Made by a program: the position numbers and the translations under genes. DNA of 28,815 nt from a virus, in IMG/VR virus record IMGVR_UViG_3300033148_001611, positions 1 to 28,815 of that record; one strand, written 5' to 3'. This document shows, piece after piece, positions 1 through 6,008 of this stretch. Each line of letters begins with the position of its first letter. Position 1 is the first letter of the stretch. The notes under the pieces were generated by a model, which was not told the DNA's origin, ran no database searches, and saw nothing but the letters and a program-made list of their open reading frames with translations.

Positions 1-617
1 GTATTAAGTCTATTGCTCCATTCGAAAAATTCATCTAGTCTAAGCGTTCCTTTTGCTCTATTGCAATTCCAACAACATGGAACTGCATTAGCTACCGTAT
101 ATCCAAGGGTATTATTTAATCTGTCTATACCTGAATAAACAAACTCACCATTGACGCCTTTGCCTGCTTTTCTTATACTGTTAGGAGGTGATCCGCAATA
201 AAGACAAGGAGACGATACAAGCTCAAAAAACAAATCCCTGTCTAATTTCCATTGAATCTTACGCTTTATTGCCGATTTTTTGTAGGATGCAAAAAGTTCG
301 TTGCGTGAAGCGTGCCCGTAAGCCATCTTGTTATGCGCCCCCCTAGTTGTCCGAGCCTCTGCCTGCAAGCACCCACAGCTCTTAGTGTGTCCGCGGTCTA
401 ATTCTCTTGATCTAACTGCAATCTTTCTTCCGCAATCGCATACACAACCCCACCATCTGTAACTAACATTTGCAATCCCGAGACATTCCAGAACAAGTAA
501 TCTTCCAAATCTTTGTCCAGTTCTGTCAGCTCTGCTTGACATTTTCTTTTTAGGTTCTGTGGGTATGTGTTTGCTTCTGAATATATATCCTTTGTACAGT
601 GGCTCAACTGCGTTCAC
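1..617 (-). CDS. HNH endonuclease with N-terminal zinc/DNA-binding region, truncated at the window edge
   Basis: The reading frame is open from a GTG at 617 to the left window edge (205 codons, no stop), so the C-terminus is missing or nearly so. Residues 33-44 (TGQRFGRLLVLE) followed by CDCG at 60-63 and KSCGC at 79-83 match the N-terminal nucleic-acid-binding module of many phage HNH proteins. Residues 138-141 (CLYC), GIDRLNN at 163-169 and PCCWNCNRAKG at 180-190 form the HNH-type zinc core. The GTG has GGAGG four bases upstream; an ATG at 542 (residue 26) would fit the usual family N-terminus but lacks a Shine-Dalgarno sequence. The likely role, from family knowledge, is a free-standing homing-type endonuclease. 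It is the last gene of the leftward operon and is preceded by a strong hairpin and promoter. Confidence 0.85.
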   Translation of the reverse strand, partial: MNAVEPLYKGYIFRSKHIPTEPKKKMSSRADRTGQRFGRLLVLECLGIANVSYRWWGCVCDCGRKIAVRSRELDRGHTKSCGCLQAEARTTRGAHNKMAYGHASRNELFASYKKSAIKRKIQWKLDRDLFFELVSSPCLYCGSPPNSIRKAGKGVNGEFVYSGIDRLNNTLGYTVANAVPCCWNCNRAKGTLRLDEFFEWSNRLN

Positions 618-747
618 CTCTCCTCCATAAAACAAAAAAGACCCAACTCATTGAGAGGGTAGACGGGACGACGTACTCAAAGGTTGCCACACCTCGAAGC
701 GTCTGCCCTCTCAATAAACCGGGTCTAGTTAGCTGTTGGTTAATCAT
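604..747 (-). CDS. Possible 47-aa ORF overlapping a large hairpin (doubtful)
   Basis: ATG at 747 has AAGGA six bases upstream and the frame runs 47 codons to a TGA that overlaps the start region of the HNH gene. The predicted product begins MINQQLTRPG and ends WRRGERS; a hydrophobic stretch (SWVFFVLW) lies near the end. I do not recognise it. Almost the whole frame sits inside the long inverted repeat at 639-726, so the sequence may be conserved as RNA and not as protein. Spacing and ribosome-binding site are acceptable, composition is uninformative. Confidence 0.3.
   Translation of the reverse strand: MINQQLTRPGLLRGQTLRGVATFEYVVPSTLSMSWVFFVLWRRGERS
639..726 (-). ncRNA. Long leader hairpin, candidate structured RNA or terminator upstream of the HNH gene
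   Basis: A 16-bp stem (650-665 with 700-715, one U-G or A-C position depending on strand) is capped by a 34-nt loop and extended, after a symmetric 5x5 internal loop, by a 6-bp stem (639-644 AGACCC with 721-726 GGGTCT). On the minus strand the structure is followed by six T residues and then, about 15 nt later, the GGAGG of the HNH gene. It could be an intrinsic terminator, an attenuator or a translation-controlling hairpin for the endonuclease. The stem and T run are directly visible; the function is inference. Confidence 0.6.
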
Positions 748-807
748 CGTCTGTCCTTTTCGCACCAGTGTTATTATACGGTTGGCTGCCGTTACTGGTA
801 CACCACC

Positions 808-835
808 ATTATAGCCGATGCTCGTTACTTGTCAA
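808..835 (-). promoter_or_regulatory. Consensus sigma70-type promoter
   Basis: On the minus strand TTGACA (835-830), a 16-nt spacer and TATAAT (813-808) match both consensus hexamers exactly. It would start transcription near 801, ahead of the leader hairpin and the HNH gene. The -35 box lies over the stop codon of the 35-aa membrane protein gene. A second TATAAT at 778-773 has only a weak -35. Confidence 0.7.
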
Positions 836-939
836 GCTGTGAGAAGAAAGTGCCAGCTCCACCACAGGACGCCCAGAGTGCTCAGGTACACCATCGCCGC
901 AATTGCAATTACACAAAGTCTCAGTTGTTCCTTCGTCAT
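832..939 (-). CDS. Small single-pass membrane protein (35 aa), unknown
   Basis: ATG at 939 has AAAGGAG seven bases upstream and the frame ends at TGA 832-834. The product is 35 residues: a short charged N-terminus (MTKEQLRL), a hydrophobic helix from about residue 8 to 28 that includes a tryptophan cluster (WWSW), and a short tail. This is the profile of a single transmembrane segment with the N-terminus inside. No family is recognised. It sits between a 16-aa micro-ORF and the HNH leader in the leftward operon. Confidence 0.65.
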   Translation of the reverse strand: MTKEQLRLCVIAIAAMVYLSTLGVLWWSWHFLLTA

Positions 940-955
940 TTATATCTCCTTTAGT

Positions 956-1006
956 TTATGAATGTTGCATACAATCCCAGTGATTGCCAGTAATAGTATA
1001 TTTCAT
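956..1006 (-). CDS. Micro-ORF of 16 aa (possible leader peptide)
   Basis: ATG at 1006 is preceded by AAAGGGGGG with a 2-nt gap, resembling the GGGGGAAATG context used by plus-strand genes in this window. It encodes a 16-residue peptide starting MKYTITGNHW and ending QHS, and its stop is 16 nt before the next start. It may be a translated micro-gene or a leader coupling translation to the 35-aa gene. Evidence is limited to the ribosome-binding site and spacing. Confidence 0.4.
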   Translation of the reverse strand: MKYTITGNHWDCMQHS

Positions 1007-1039
1007 TTCCCCCCTTTGGTGTCAAGTTTTCGATGCGCG

Positions 1040-1339
1040 TTACTTGTCAAGCTCAATCATAGCGCCGTCAAGTCCGTACCGGCAACCGTCTTCGGCAACA
1101 TAAGCCTTCCACCGATCACTAGGATGCAAAACTTCTTCAACTGCTTTCCAGCCAGTCCAGTATTTGTCATCGTACCAAAGAATCTGCCCGACTGTTATAT
1201 CTTCTGGCGTTGCTTGCCTAAGCCTCTGTGGTAGAGGACATTCTTTGGCAAGTTCGTAACCTGAAGCTATAGTAGTATTACATATATCAATGATGAATTG
1301 TTGTCTTTTGCGTAATTTTAAAAAGAATTTAGGTGTCAT
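1040..1339 (-). CDS. Hypothetical phage protein (99 aa)
   Basis: Start chosen at ATG 1339, eight bases after AAGGAG; a GTG at 1342 is also possible. The N-terminus is basic (KFFLKLRKRQQ), and the C-terminal half is rich in beta-forming and aromatic residues (ILWYDDKYWTGWKAV, then RWKAYVAEDGCRYG), which suggests a small beta-barrel-like fold. I do not recognise a named family. It follows a 58-aa gene in the leftward operon, and its last codons contain the TTGACA-bearing 23-bp repeat described separately. Confidence 0.75.
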   Translation of the reverse strand: MTPKFFLKLRKRQQFIIDICNTTIASGYELAKECPLPQRLRQATPEDITVGQILWYDDKYWTGWKAVEEVLHPSDRWKAYVAEDGCRYGLDGAMIELDK

Positions 1340-1342
1340 CAC

Positions 1343-1519
1343 TCATTCTCCTTTTGTGTCAAGCGTGATGCCTAGCTCCGCCTCAAGCTCTCGCAGCACG
1401 TCCGCCCGCTTCAGCTCCGTCACCCTGGCGATAGCGTGCCACCCGCGTTCATACTCGCGCCCCTGCTGGAACGCAAGCTCTGCCAGGTCGGTGGCAAGCT
1501 GTAGGATCGTGGCGTTCAT
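1343..1519 (-). CDS. Small GC-rich hypothetical protein (58 aa)
   Basis: ATG at 1519 overlaps the TGA of the upstream gene (ATGA type) and the frame ends at TGA 1343-1345, just before the next gene's start. The 58-residue product is almost all helical and charged (starts MNATILQLAT, contains ERGWHAIARV and ADVLRELEAE), compatible with a short coiled coil. No family is recognised. Its base composition is clearly more GC-rich than the flanking genes, consistent with separate origin. The gap would otherwise be unexplained, and both end overlaps fit the operon pattern. Confidence 0.75.
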   Translation of the reverse strand: MNATILQLATDLAELAFQQGREYERGWHAIARVTELKRADVLRELEAELGITLDTKGE

Positions 1520-1938
1520 TCGGTGATACCGAGGGCGGTGAGAAGAGCGTTATGCGCGTCGTCTCTTGTCGTTCGTTCTTTGCAAGCGTGCCACATATCT
1601 GCCTTTGCTAACATATATTGCGTAGATAACAATTCAGTTATCAAGTCGCTTATCTTCTCCGCGTCAAACTGCGGTGCTGGCTCACGGTTCATCTCTGGCA
1701 ATGGAACCAGTGCAATCAACCTTCCACACGCAGGGCAATGTATAGTTTTTCGTTGTACCGGCTTGCGCTTGCGTTCCTTGCGCCTACCGCGACGTTCGGC
1801 TTTGTCGAGGGCTTCGGCAATGTCACGCGTTAAGCACACACCGTTAACCGTTATGCGGCGTCTATTGTCATCCCTCCAACTTGCAATCACTGTGTGATCC
1901 TCCAATATTTCCAGTGCCCGTTCCTCATTCGTCCTCAT
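1516..1938 (-). CDS. Hypothetical protein with a CxxC motif (140 aa)
   Basis: ATG at 1938 overlaps the stop of the ribbon-helix-helix gene (ATGA), with GGAGG upstream. The protein has an N-terminal helix, a strongly basic segment at about residues 48-64 (ERRGRRKERKRKPVQRK), and a single HCPACG at 67-72; only one CxxC pair is visible, so a complete zinc ribbon is not shown. The rest is helical. The basic stretch and position next to a regulator are compatible with nucleic-acid binding, but I do not recognise a family. Confidence 0.7.
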   Translation of the reverse strand: MRTNEERALEILEDHTVIASWRDDNRRRITVNGVCLTRDIAEALDKAERRGRRKERKRKPVQRKTIHCPACGRLIALVPLPEMNREPAPQFDAEKISDLITELLSTQYMLAKADMWHACKERTTRDDAHNALLTALGITE

Positions 1939-2144
1939 TCCACGCCTCCTCTCATTGACGCTTGCCAGCCAGCGATGAACTGGCGGATGGCTTCGTTATG
2001 CTCGAAGTAGTATTCTAGCGCCTCATGGATCACTGCGCTCCTGTTGGGGCGCTTACCAGTTTCTAACGCTCGTGCTTCGGCTATTCTAACCAGTTTCATA
2101 TTTATAGCGGTATCTGTCCTGAACGGAATATAAACCTCTTTCAT
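1935..2144 (-). CDS. Ribbon-helix-helix (CopG/Arc-like) transcriptional regulator
   Basis: Start chosen at ATG 2144, six bases after GGAG; a TTG at 2150 lies in frame upstream but overlaps the spacer. The 69-aa product has the RHH layout: a beta strand at residues 3-8 (EVYIPF), helix A at about 14-28, and helix B beginning NRSAVIHEALEYYFEH at 36-51. Such proteins bind DNA as dimers through the paired strands. It is the first gene of the leftward operon and is transcribed away from the early operon, so it is likely to regulate the shared control region, where three GTAACAC motifs occur. Family assignment is by pattern and not by alignment. Confidence 0.75.
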   Translation of the reverse strand: MKEVYIPFRTDTAINMKLVRIAEARALETGKRPNRSAVIHEALEYYFEHNEAIRQFIAGWQASMRGGVE

Positions 2145-2174
2145 ACCCAACTCCTTTTGTTGCGTTTTATTTTA

Positions 2175-2202
2175 ATAGTAACACAAACCAAGTCATTGTC
2201 AA
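2175..2202 (-). promoter_or_regulatory. Promoter of the leftward regulator operon
   Basis: On the minus strand TTGACA (2202-2197), 16-nt spacer and TACTAT (2180-2175). Its -10 overlaps a GTAACAC motif at 2178-2184, a candidate operator position for autorepression. Confidence 0.6.
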
Positions 2203-2269
2203 TAGAACAAAAATAGAACGCCGTGTTACAGTTTCAGAATTGGTCTATTTGCCTATTGACTTGTAACAC
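2178..2269. promoter_or_regulatory. Candidate operator cluster: three GTAACAC motifs
   Basis: GTAACAC occurs at 2178-2184 and 2263-2269 on the plus strand and inverted (GTGTTAC) at 2223-2229. One overlaps the leftward -10, one lies in the rightward -35/-10 spacer, and the third is between. The extended pair TGTTACA (2224-2230) and TGTAACA (2262-2268) forms an inverted repeat. Binding by the neighbouring ribbon-helix-helix protein is inference. Confidence 0.5.
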
Positions 2270-2284
2270 ATTCTGTTATATAAT
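2256..2284 (+). promoter_or_regulatory. Early rightward promoter
   Basis: TTGACT (2256-2261), exactly 17 nt, TATAAT (2279-2284): a near-consensus sigma70-type promoter directed into the plus-strand operon, with the first start codon at 2318. Confidence 0.75.
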
Positions 2285-2317
2285 AAAGATAAAAACACAA
2301 AACAAAGGGAGATAGAG

Positions 2318-2551
2318 ATGAAAAACAAAAACTGGACAAAAGCACAAAGAGATACATTCAATCGAACACAGTTGATAACAAAAGAAGAACAACGTGGAAT
2401 CTGGAATCGGCTATCAACACAAGACTTCATAAGAAAAGAAAAAGCAAGAATTCAATCGGGAATCACCGGGGAAGCACAAGAGGATATTTTATCAAGACTA
2501 GAGCAGGAATCACGAACCTACAAGACAGACGATACAGGATGCCCATTCTAA
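2318..2551 (+). CDS. Hypothetical early protein (77 aa)
   Basis: First gene after the rightward promoter, with AAAGGGAG seven bases before ATG. The 77-residue product is highly charged and mostly helical (KNKNWTKAQRDTFNR near the start, AQEDILSRLEQESR near the end). It is markedly A-rich on the coding strand. No family is recognised. As the promoter-proximal early gene it may be made first after infection, but no function can be read from the sequence. Confidence 0.7.
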   Translation: MKNKNWTKAQRDTFNRTQLITKEEQRGIWNRLSTQDFIRKEKARIQSGITGEAQEDILSRLEQESRTYKTDDTGCPF

Positions 2552-2566
2552 AACATATAGTCAACC

Positions 2567-2580
2567 CCGCCCCCGGGCGG
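2567..2580. repeat. GC-rich palindrome between early genes
   Basis: CCGCCC-CC-GGGCGG stands out in an otherwise A/T-rich stretch. The centre is too short for a full hairpin loop; a 4-bp stem with 6-nt loop is possible. No T run follows, so it is not called a terminator. Confidence 0.35.
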
Positions 2581-2621
2581 TCTGCCAACGGGCACTGATG
2601 AGACTAGCATAGGAGGCTACG

Positions 2622-2822
2622 ATGGAAAAGAGTTTGGAGACCATTAACATTCAAGTGTTAGCTGGATTTATGGCAGACCTTAATATGTTTTCTTCAAATG
2701 AAGAAGCTGTATTAATAATGCTTTCAAAACACGGCAAAGATGCATATATGCCTACTGATGAAGAATGCGAAAAATACCCAACAGTAGCAGATTTCATGTT
2801 GAGCTTGATAGGTTGTAGATAA
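2622..2822 (+). CDS. Hypothetical protein (66 aa)
   Basis: ATG has AGGAGG with a 6-nt spacer. The product is acidic and helical, with segments such as NIQVLAGFMADLNMF and TDEECEKYPTVADFML. I recognise no family. Its stop overlaps the next start by one base (TAATG), implying translational coupling with the following gene. The gene is A/T-rich, in contrast with its downstream neighbour. Confidence 0.7.
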   Translation: MEKSLETINIQVLAGFMADLNMFSSNEEAVLIMLSKHGKDAYMPTDEECEKYPTVADFMLSLIGCR

Positions 2823-3136
2823 TGACCGCGCAAATAGTCAGCATCCCCGGCGTTGTGACCGTAGGACAGGCGGACGGCTTCGAGCCATTCGCCATAGTCC
2901 ACGAGGTGACAGCAGCGGGCGGCGTGAAGCGCGTAGCGCAATACCTGCGGAGCCTGGACGTTGCAGAGTACCTTGATGCGGGTTACGCGCTGATAGACGA
3001 GCAGTATCTGGTCACGTGCCCGGGTTGCGGTGCGCTGATTGACTACGGCGATATTGAATGTATAGCTTGCGCTGCTGAGTGGCGGGACTGGGCGGATGAG
3101 TGGCGGGACTATCTATCTATGAGTTATGGAATGTAA
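2822..3136 (+). CDS. Small zinc-ribbon protein (104 aa)
   Basis: Starts at the ATG that overlaps the previous stop. The N-terminal two thirds are beta/alpha (QIVSIPGVVTVGQADGFEPF), and the C-terminal part has CPGCG at about 66-70 and CIAC at about 79-82, which together form a four-cysteine zinc ribbon, followed by a repeated WRDWADEWRDY tail. It probably binds nucleic acid or a protein partner; no named family is recognised. Composition is more GC-rich than both neighbours. Confidence 0.7.
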   Translation: MTAQIVSIPGVVTVGQADGFEPFAIVHEVTAAGGVKRVAQYLRSLDVAEYLDAGYALIDEQYLVTCPGCGALIDYGDIECIACAAEWRDWADEWRDYLSMSYGM

Positions 3137-3143
3137 GGGGGAA

Positions 3144-3434
3144 ATGATGAGCGAGGCAAGTGATTTGATTGAACGACTAGAGGCTGAGACTGGACAGCGT
3201 ATTGACGATAATGATGGCGATAACAACGCGATGGCTGGGTTGTTTGGTGCGATATCCCGCATTATGGGGAATTCACCACCATCGTACAGAGAGCGAGATG
3301 ATGTTGTTGCTGGGTTGCTCATTAGACATAGAATGTCACCAGAGGGCAAAGCAGAAGCGGAACGCGAACGAATGTTAGCCGACCTGTTGCTTGGTGGGAT
3401 GTCACCGGAAGAGGCAAAAGAACTGTTGGGTTAA
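3144..3434 (+). CDS. Hypothetical acidic protein (96 aa)
   Basis: Start chosen at ATG 3144 because AAGGGGG sits 2-3 bases upstream; an in-frame ATG at 3126 overlaps the preceding gene and has no ribosome-binding site. The product is helical with two similar C-terminal motifs: MSPEGKAEAERERMLADLLL and then MSPEEAKELLG, the latter resembling a short helix-hairpin. No family is recognised. The same GGGGGAAATGATGA start context is used by the next gene. Confidence 0.7.
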   Translation: MMSEASDLIERLEAETGQRIDDNDGDNNAMAGLFGAISRIMGNSPPSYRERDDVVAGLLIRHRMSPEGKAEAERERMLADLLLGGMSPEEAKELLG

Positions 3435-3445
3435 TAAAGGGGGAA

Positions 3446-4519
3446 ATGATGAACGAATTGGCGATGATACAAGAGCACCCAAGCGCGGCATACTTGGACG
3501 TAGCAACAGCGGCGCACAACCTGGACGCGCTCAAGGCAAAGCGCAATCTTTTAATTGAGGCAATGAAAGACGTACTGCAAAAGGACATTGACTTCGGCGT
3601 GATCCCAGGAACCACAAAGCCAACATTGCTCAAGGCCGGTGCTGAAAATCTTAGCTTCCTATTTGGTCTACGCCCAACCTTTGAAATGATGGATAGCATT
3701 GAAGACTGGGACAAGGGACTATTCTATTATCGTTATCGTTGCACATTAAACGGCGGTGATGGTCGTATAGTTACCAACAGTGAAGGGAGCTGCAACAGTC
3801 GAGAGACAAAGTACCGTTACCGCAACGCAAAGCAGAAATGCCCCGAGTGCGGAGCCGATACCATAAGCAAGAGCAAATACCCGCCGCGCAATTCACCGGG
3901 AGCACCGAAGGGCTGGTGGTGTCGGTCTTGCAAGACTGACTATGCTCATAATGATAAACGCATAACAGAGCAGAAACTTGGACGCGTTGAGAACACCGAA
4001 CCATTTGAGTTGATAAACACACTGCAAAAGATGGCACAGAAACGGGCGTTGGTTGCTGCGGTGTTGATAGGTACAGGCGCATCACAGTTCTTCACGCAGG
4101 ACGTTGAGGATATGAATACCATTGTCATTGATGCCCTGGTGCGCGAAGTTGAAACACCAAAGGTACAAGCGTCCAATGACATCGACTTAGACTTCGACAG
4201 CGTGCCGCCAATTGATCCAGGCGCTACCGCACCACCAGAGCAGGGCGACTTTCTGACCATTGCCATTGTTGGTGCAACCAAGACTAAGGACGGCACGAAA
4301 ACATATCTAGGCTTGTGGGAGGCTGGCAAGGATTACCCATCATTACGCTTGTGGGGTGGGCGTGACAAATTCTTAGAAAATTGCCCTTGGGCAGGTGATT
4401 CGATGACCAAAGACGGACTTGGTGATGTTAACACGCGGTATGAGTTTAACGCTCGTGTGTACTACGAAGAGAACGACAGAGGATACAAAGACGTGAAGCG
4501 CATAGAGCGCATTACTTAA
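3446..4519 (+). CDS. Conserved phage protein with zinc ribbon, putative single-strand annealing/DNA-binding role
   Basis: Starts ATGATG after AAAGGGGG. The 357-aa product has the motif DFGVIPGTTKPTLLKAGAE at about residues 49-67, a four-cysteine zinc ribbon (C132, C135, C159, C162) and a second conserved block NTLQKMAQKRALVAA at 191-205 ending TGASQFFTQDVEDM. A proline-rich linker at about 255-268 precedes a C-terminal beta-rich domain (about 270-357) that could be an OB-like fold. From memory, this architecture recurs in uncharacterised phage and plasmid proteins; position among replication-age genes suggests DNA recombination or repair, but that is inference and no enzyme motif is visible. 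It is the largest gene of the early operon apart from the HNH-containing end. Confidence 0.75.
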   Translation: MMNELAMIQEHPSAAYLDVATAAHNLDALKAKRNLLIEAMKDVLQKDIDFGVIPGTTKPTLLKAGAENLSFLFGLRPTFEMMDSIEDWDKGLFYYRYRCTLNGGDGRIVTNSEGSCNSRETKYRYRNAKQKCPECGADTISKSKYPPRNSPGAPKGWWCRSCKTDYAHNDKRITEQKLGRVENTEPFELINTLQKMAQKRALVAAVLIGTGASQFFTQDVEDMNTIVIDALVREVETPKVQASNDIDLDFDSVPPIDPGATAPPEQGDFLTIAIVGATKTKDGTKTYLGLWEAGKDYPSLRLWGGRDKFLENCPWAGDSMTKDGLGDVNTRYEFNARVYYEENDRGYKDVKRIERIT

Positions 4520-4547
4520 GTCACCGTTTGTGGCAAAAGGAGAAACG

Positions 4548-4895
4548 ATGGAATTGAATGAATTGATCGAATTGGCGGATGCTGTTGAACAGGCGAAATT
4601 AGCAGAACTCCAAGCGCGTCGTGAGCTGATTGACGCAAAAGAGACCGTCATTGCAGTTACAGCTTATACCCTAGTAAGTGCATATGAAGCCGGTGCCATC
4701 GCTGGAAAGAACGCAGAGACACGCAAGCGTCAAGAGTTGGCATATCTCATTGAGCGTGATGACTATATTGAAGCATCTATGAACGAAGGCGACGCACAAC
4801 GAAATGCAGACGTTGCAACCGCCACACTCGCCGGGATTGAAACACGGGCAAGTCTCATAAAGGCGTGGCTGTATAGCCAGACAAAGATTGGTTAG
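4548..4895 (+). CDS. Helical coiled-coil protein (115 aa)
   Basis: Start chosen at ATG 4548, six bases after AAAAGGAG; an upstream in-frame GTG at 4530 precedes that ribosome-binding site. The product is almost entirely alpha-helical with heptad-like leucine/alanine patterns (ELIELADAVEQAKLAELQ at the N-terminus) and ends LIKAWLYSQTKIG. Its position directly after the 357-aa conserved gene suggests a partner role. I do not recognise a family name, and no catalytic motif is visible. Confidence 0.7.
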   Translation: MELNELIELADAVEQAKLAELQARRELIDAKETVIAVTAYTLVSAYEAGAIAGKNAETRKRQELAYLIERDDYIEASMNEGDAQRNADVATATLAGIETRASLIKAWLYSQTKIG

Positions 4896-4899
4896 TTAG

Positions 4900-4958
4900 A
4901 CCACCCTAGGACGGTGGTTCCTCCTATGTAAGGCAGCTCGGCTTATCACTGGGCTGCC
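4900..4958 (+). other. Two small hairpins in the intergenic leader
   Basis: ACCACC (4900-4905) pairs with GGTGGT (4913-4918) across a 7-nt loop, and GGCAGC (4932-4937) with GCTGCC (4953-4958). No T run follows either, so they look more like RNA processing or translational elements than a terminator. They fill the gap before the small membrane protein gene. Confidence 0.4.
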
Positions 4959-4982
4959 GAAGGGGGAGAGGGAGAGTAGATA

Positions 4983-5084
4983 ATGAACTGGTTTACCGCA
5001 GTATTTATTGTGATAACAGGAGCCGTCTTGATTTGGGGCGCGAGCGACTATTACCGTGACGCATACAAGAGGTGGTGGAAATGA
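4983..5084 (+). CDS. Small single-pass membrane protein (33 aa)
   Basis: ATG 4983 lies downstream of a purine-rich GGGGGAGAGGGAGAG tract. The 33-residue product has a hydrophobic helix at about residues 4-20 (FTAVFIVITGAVLIWGA) followed by a charged, tryptophan-containing tail (YRDAYKRWWK). The stop overlaps the next ATG as ATGA, so it is coupled to the following gene. No family is recognised. Being in the early operon and away from any visible endolysin, it is not called a holin. Confidence 0.7.
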   Translation: MNWFTAVFIVITGAVLIWGASDYYRDAYKRWWK

Positions 5085-5425
5085 CTAAGCATAATTATGA
5101 CGGTAACTTCATTGTAATTCACGATGCTAGTGGGCACACCATCGATGATGCACGAATAGTCTGGTGTTATCCAACCGGCGTAAGCGCGTGGGGGAAACAT
5201 GAAATTGGTGGCGAGCCAATAGAATTTGATAGCATTATTCAAACCGCCAGAGAATTAGAGGAAGTCAAAGAACAACGCCGCGAACTGCTTGAGGCGCTGG
5301 AAACTATCGTTCATGAGATTATTATCTATGAATTCTTGAGTGATTTTGAAGACGGTGACAATGACTTTAGAAAAACATTTCGAGATGCAGTACGTGCTAT
5401 TGCCAAAGTGAAAGTGAAACTATGA
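5081..5425 (+). CDS. Hypothetical protein with C-terminal helical region (114 aa)
   Basis: Start chosen at ATG 5081 overlapping the previous stop; an upstream GTG in frame is less likely. The N-terminal half appears beta-rich (GNFIVIHDASGHTIDDARIV), and the rest is helical with EEVKEQRRELLEALE and a final AVRAIAKVKVKL. The C-terminal pattern resembles the family of small phage proteins that end in ALKAIAKA-like helices. The next gene starts within its stop (ATGA). Confidence 0.7.
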   Translation: MTKHNYDGNFIVIHDASGHTIDDARIVWCYPTGVSAWGKHEIGGEPIEFDSIIQTARELEEVKEQRRELLEALETIVHEIIIYEFLSDFEDGDNDFRKTFRDAVRAIAKVKVKL

Positions 5426-5682
5426 CCGTCTACCTAGCACCGACGGTGCCCGGGATCATCAAGCACGAGCTGGGCAACTGGTGGTCGCGTGACACAGTGA
5501 CTATGTTCTGGAACATCATCCGCGACTGGACGGACAGTAGCAACGACAGGTGGGACATCCTGCCGCAAATGAAGCTCGCTATTGCCGGTGAGCCCACGAA
5601 GTACGGCGCTGAGTTTGCAGAGCGCGTAGAGATTGCGAAGAGTTTTACACCGTCGCCGTTTGAGTATGAGGAGAGGATATGA
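5422..5682 (+). CDS. Hypothetical protein (86 aa)
   Basis: Start overlaps the preceding stop (ATGA) and its own stop overlaps the next gene's start. The product is rich in aromatic residues (HELGNWWSRDTVTMFWNIIRDW), and ends SPFEYEERI. The gene is noticeably more GC-rich than both neighbours. No family is recognised; translational coupling on both sides is the best evidence that it is real. Confidence 0.65.
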   Translation: MTVYLAPTVPGIIKHELGNWWSRDTVTMFWNIIRDWTDSSNDRWDILPQMKLAIAGEPTKYGAEFAERVEIAKSFTPSPFEYEERI

Positions 5683-6008
5683 GCAAGCATACAGCATTAC
5701 CGTGGTTAAAAGATATTTGGAGAGACGACAGAGATAATAGTATCAAACGTGTAACTGTCGTACAAAAAGGATTCGCATTTGATGGCTATACTGTTGTATG
5801 TCTACCTTGTGGTGCTGATGATACTCAAATGATTGCCAACGCCGAATTCATCGTCCGCGCTTGTAATAGTCATTACCAACTAGTACATGCATGTGAGAAA
5901 CTCATTAAGTGGCGCGAAAACTGCGAAGATTTACCTACTGATATTGACCTTATAGGCGCGTATCAATCAGCAAAAGCCGTTATCGCCATCGCGAAGGGGG
6001 AACTATGA
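5679..6008 (+). CDS. Phage protein of the HTxxPW family (109 aa)
   Basis: Starts ATG 5679 after GAGGAG. The sequence opens SKHTALPW, has ANAEFIVRACN at about 53-63, a helical LVHACEKLIKW and ends AVIAIAKGEL. This matches, by memory, a widespread small phage family whose members start HTPGPW and contain ANARLIAAAPELLEAL followed by AIAKA; function unknown. It is embedded in the early operon with ATGA-type junctions. Confidence 0.7.
   Translation: MSKHTALPWLKDIWRDDRDNSIKRVTVVQKGFAFDGYTVVCLPCGADDTQMIANAEFIVRACNSHYQLVHACEKLIKWRENCEDLPTDIDLIGAYQSAKAVIAIAKGEL

Noticed and set aside
398-607. Minus-strand open frame of 69 aa overlapping the HNH gene
   Set aside because: It is out of frame with the HNH protein whose zinc and HNH motifs are clear, has no ribosome-binding site and no recognisable pattern.
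639-726. tRNA or tRNA-like gene at the long inverted repeat
   Set aside because: No T-arm consensus, anticodon arm or CCA-type acceptor arrangement could be fitted on either strand.
2567-2600. GC palindrome as terminator of the first early gene
   Set aside because: The centre is too short for a proper loop and no T run follows.
5430-5697. Minus-strand open frames of 86-87 aa opposite the 5422-5682 gene
   Set aside because: Antisense shadows; the plus gene has ATGA coupling on both sides.
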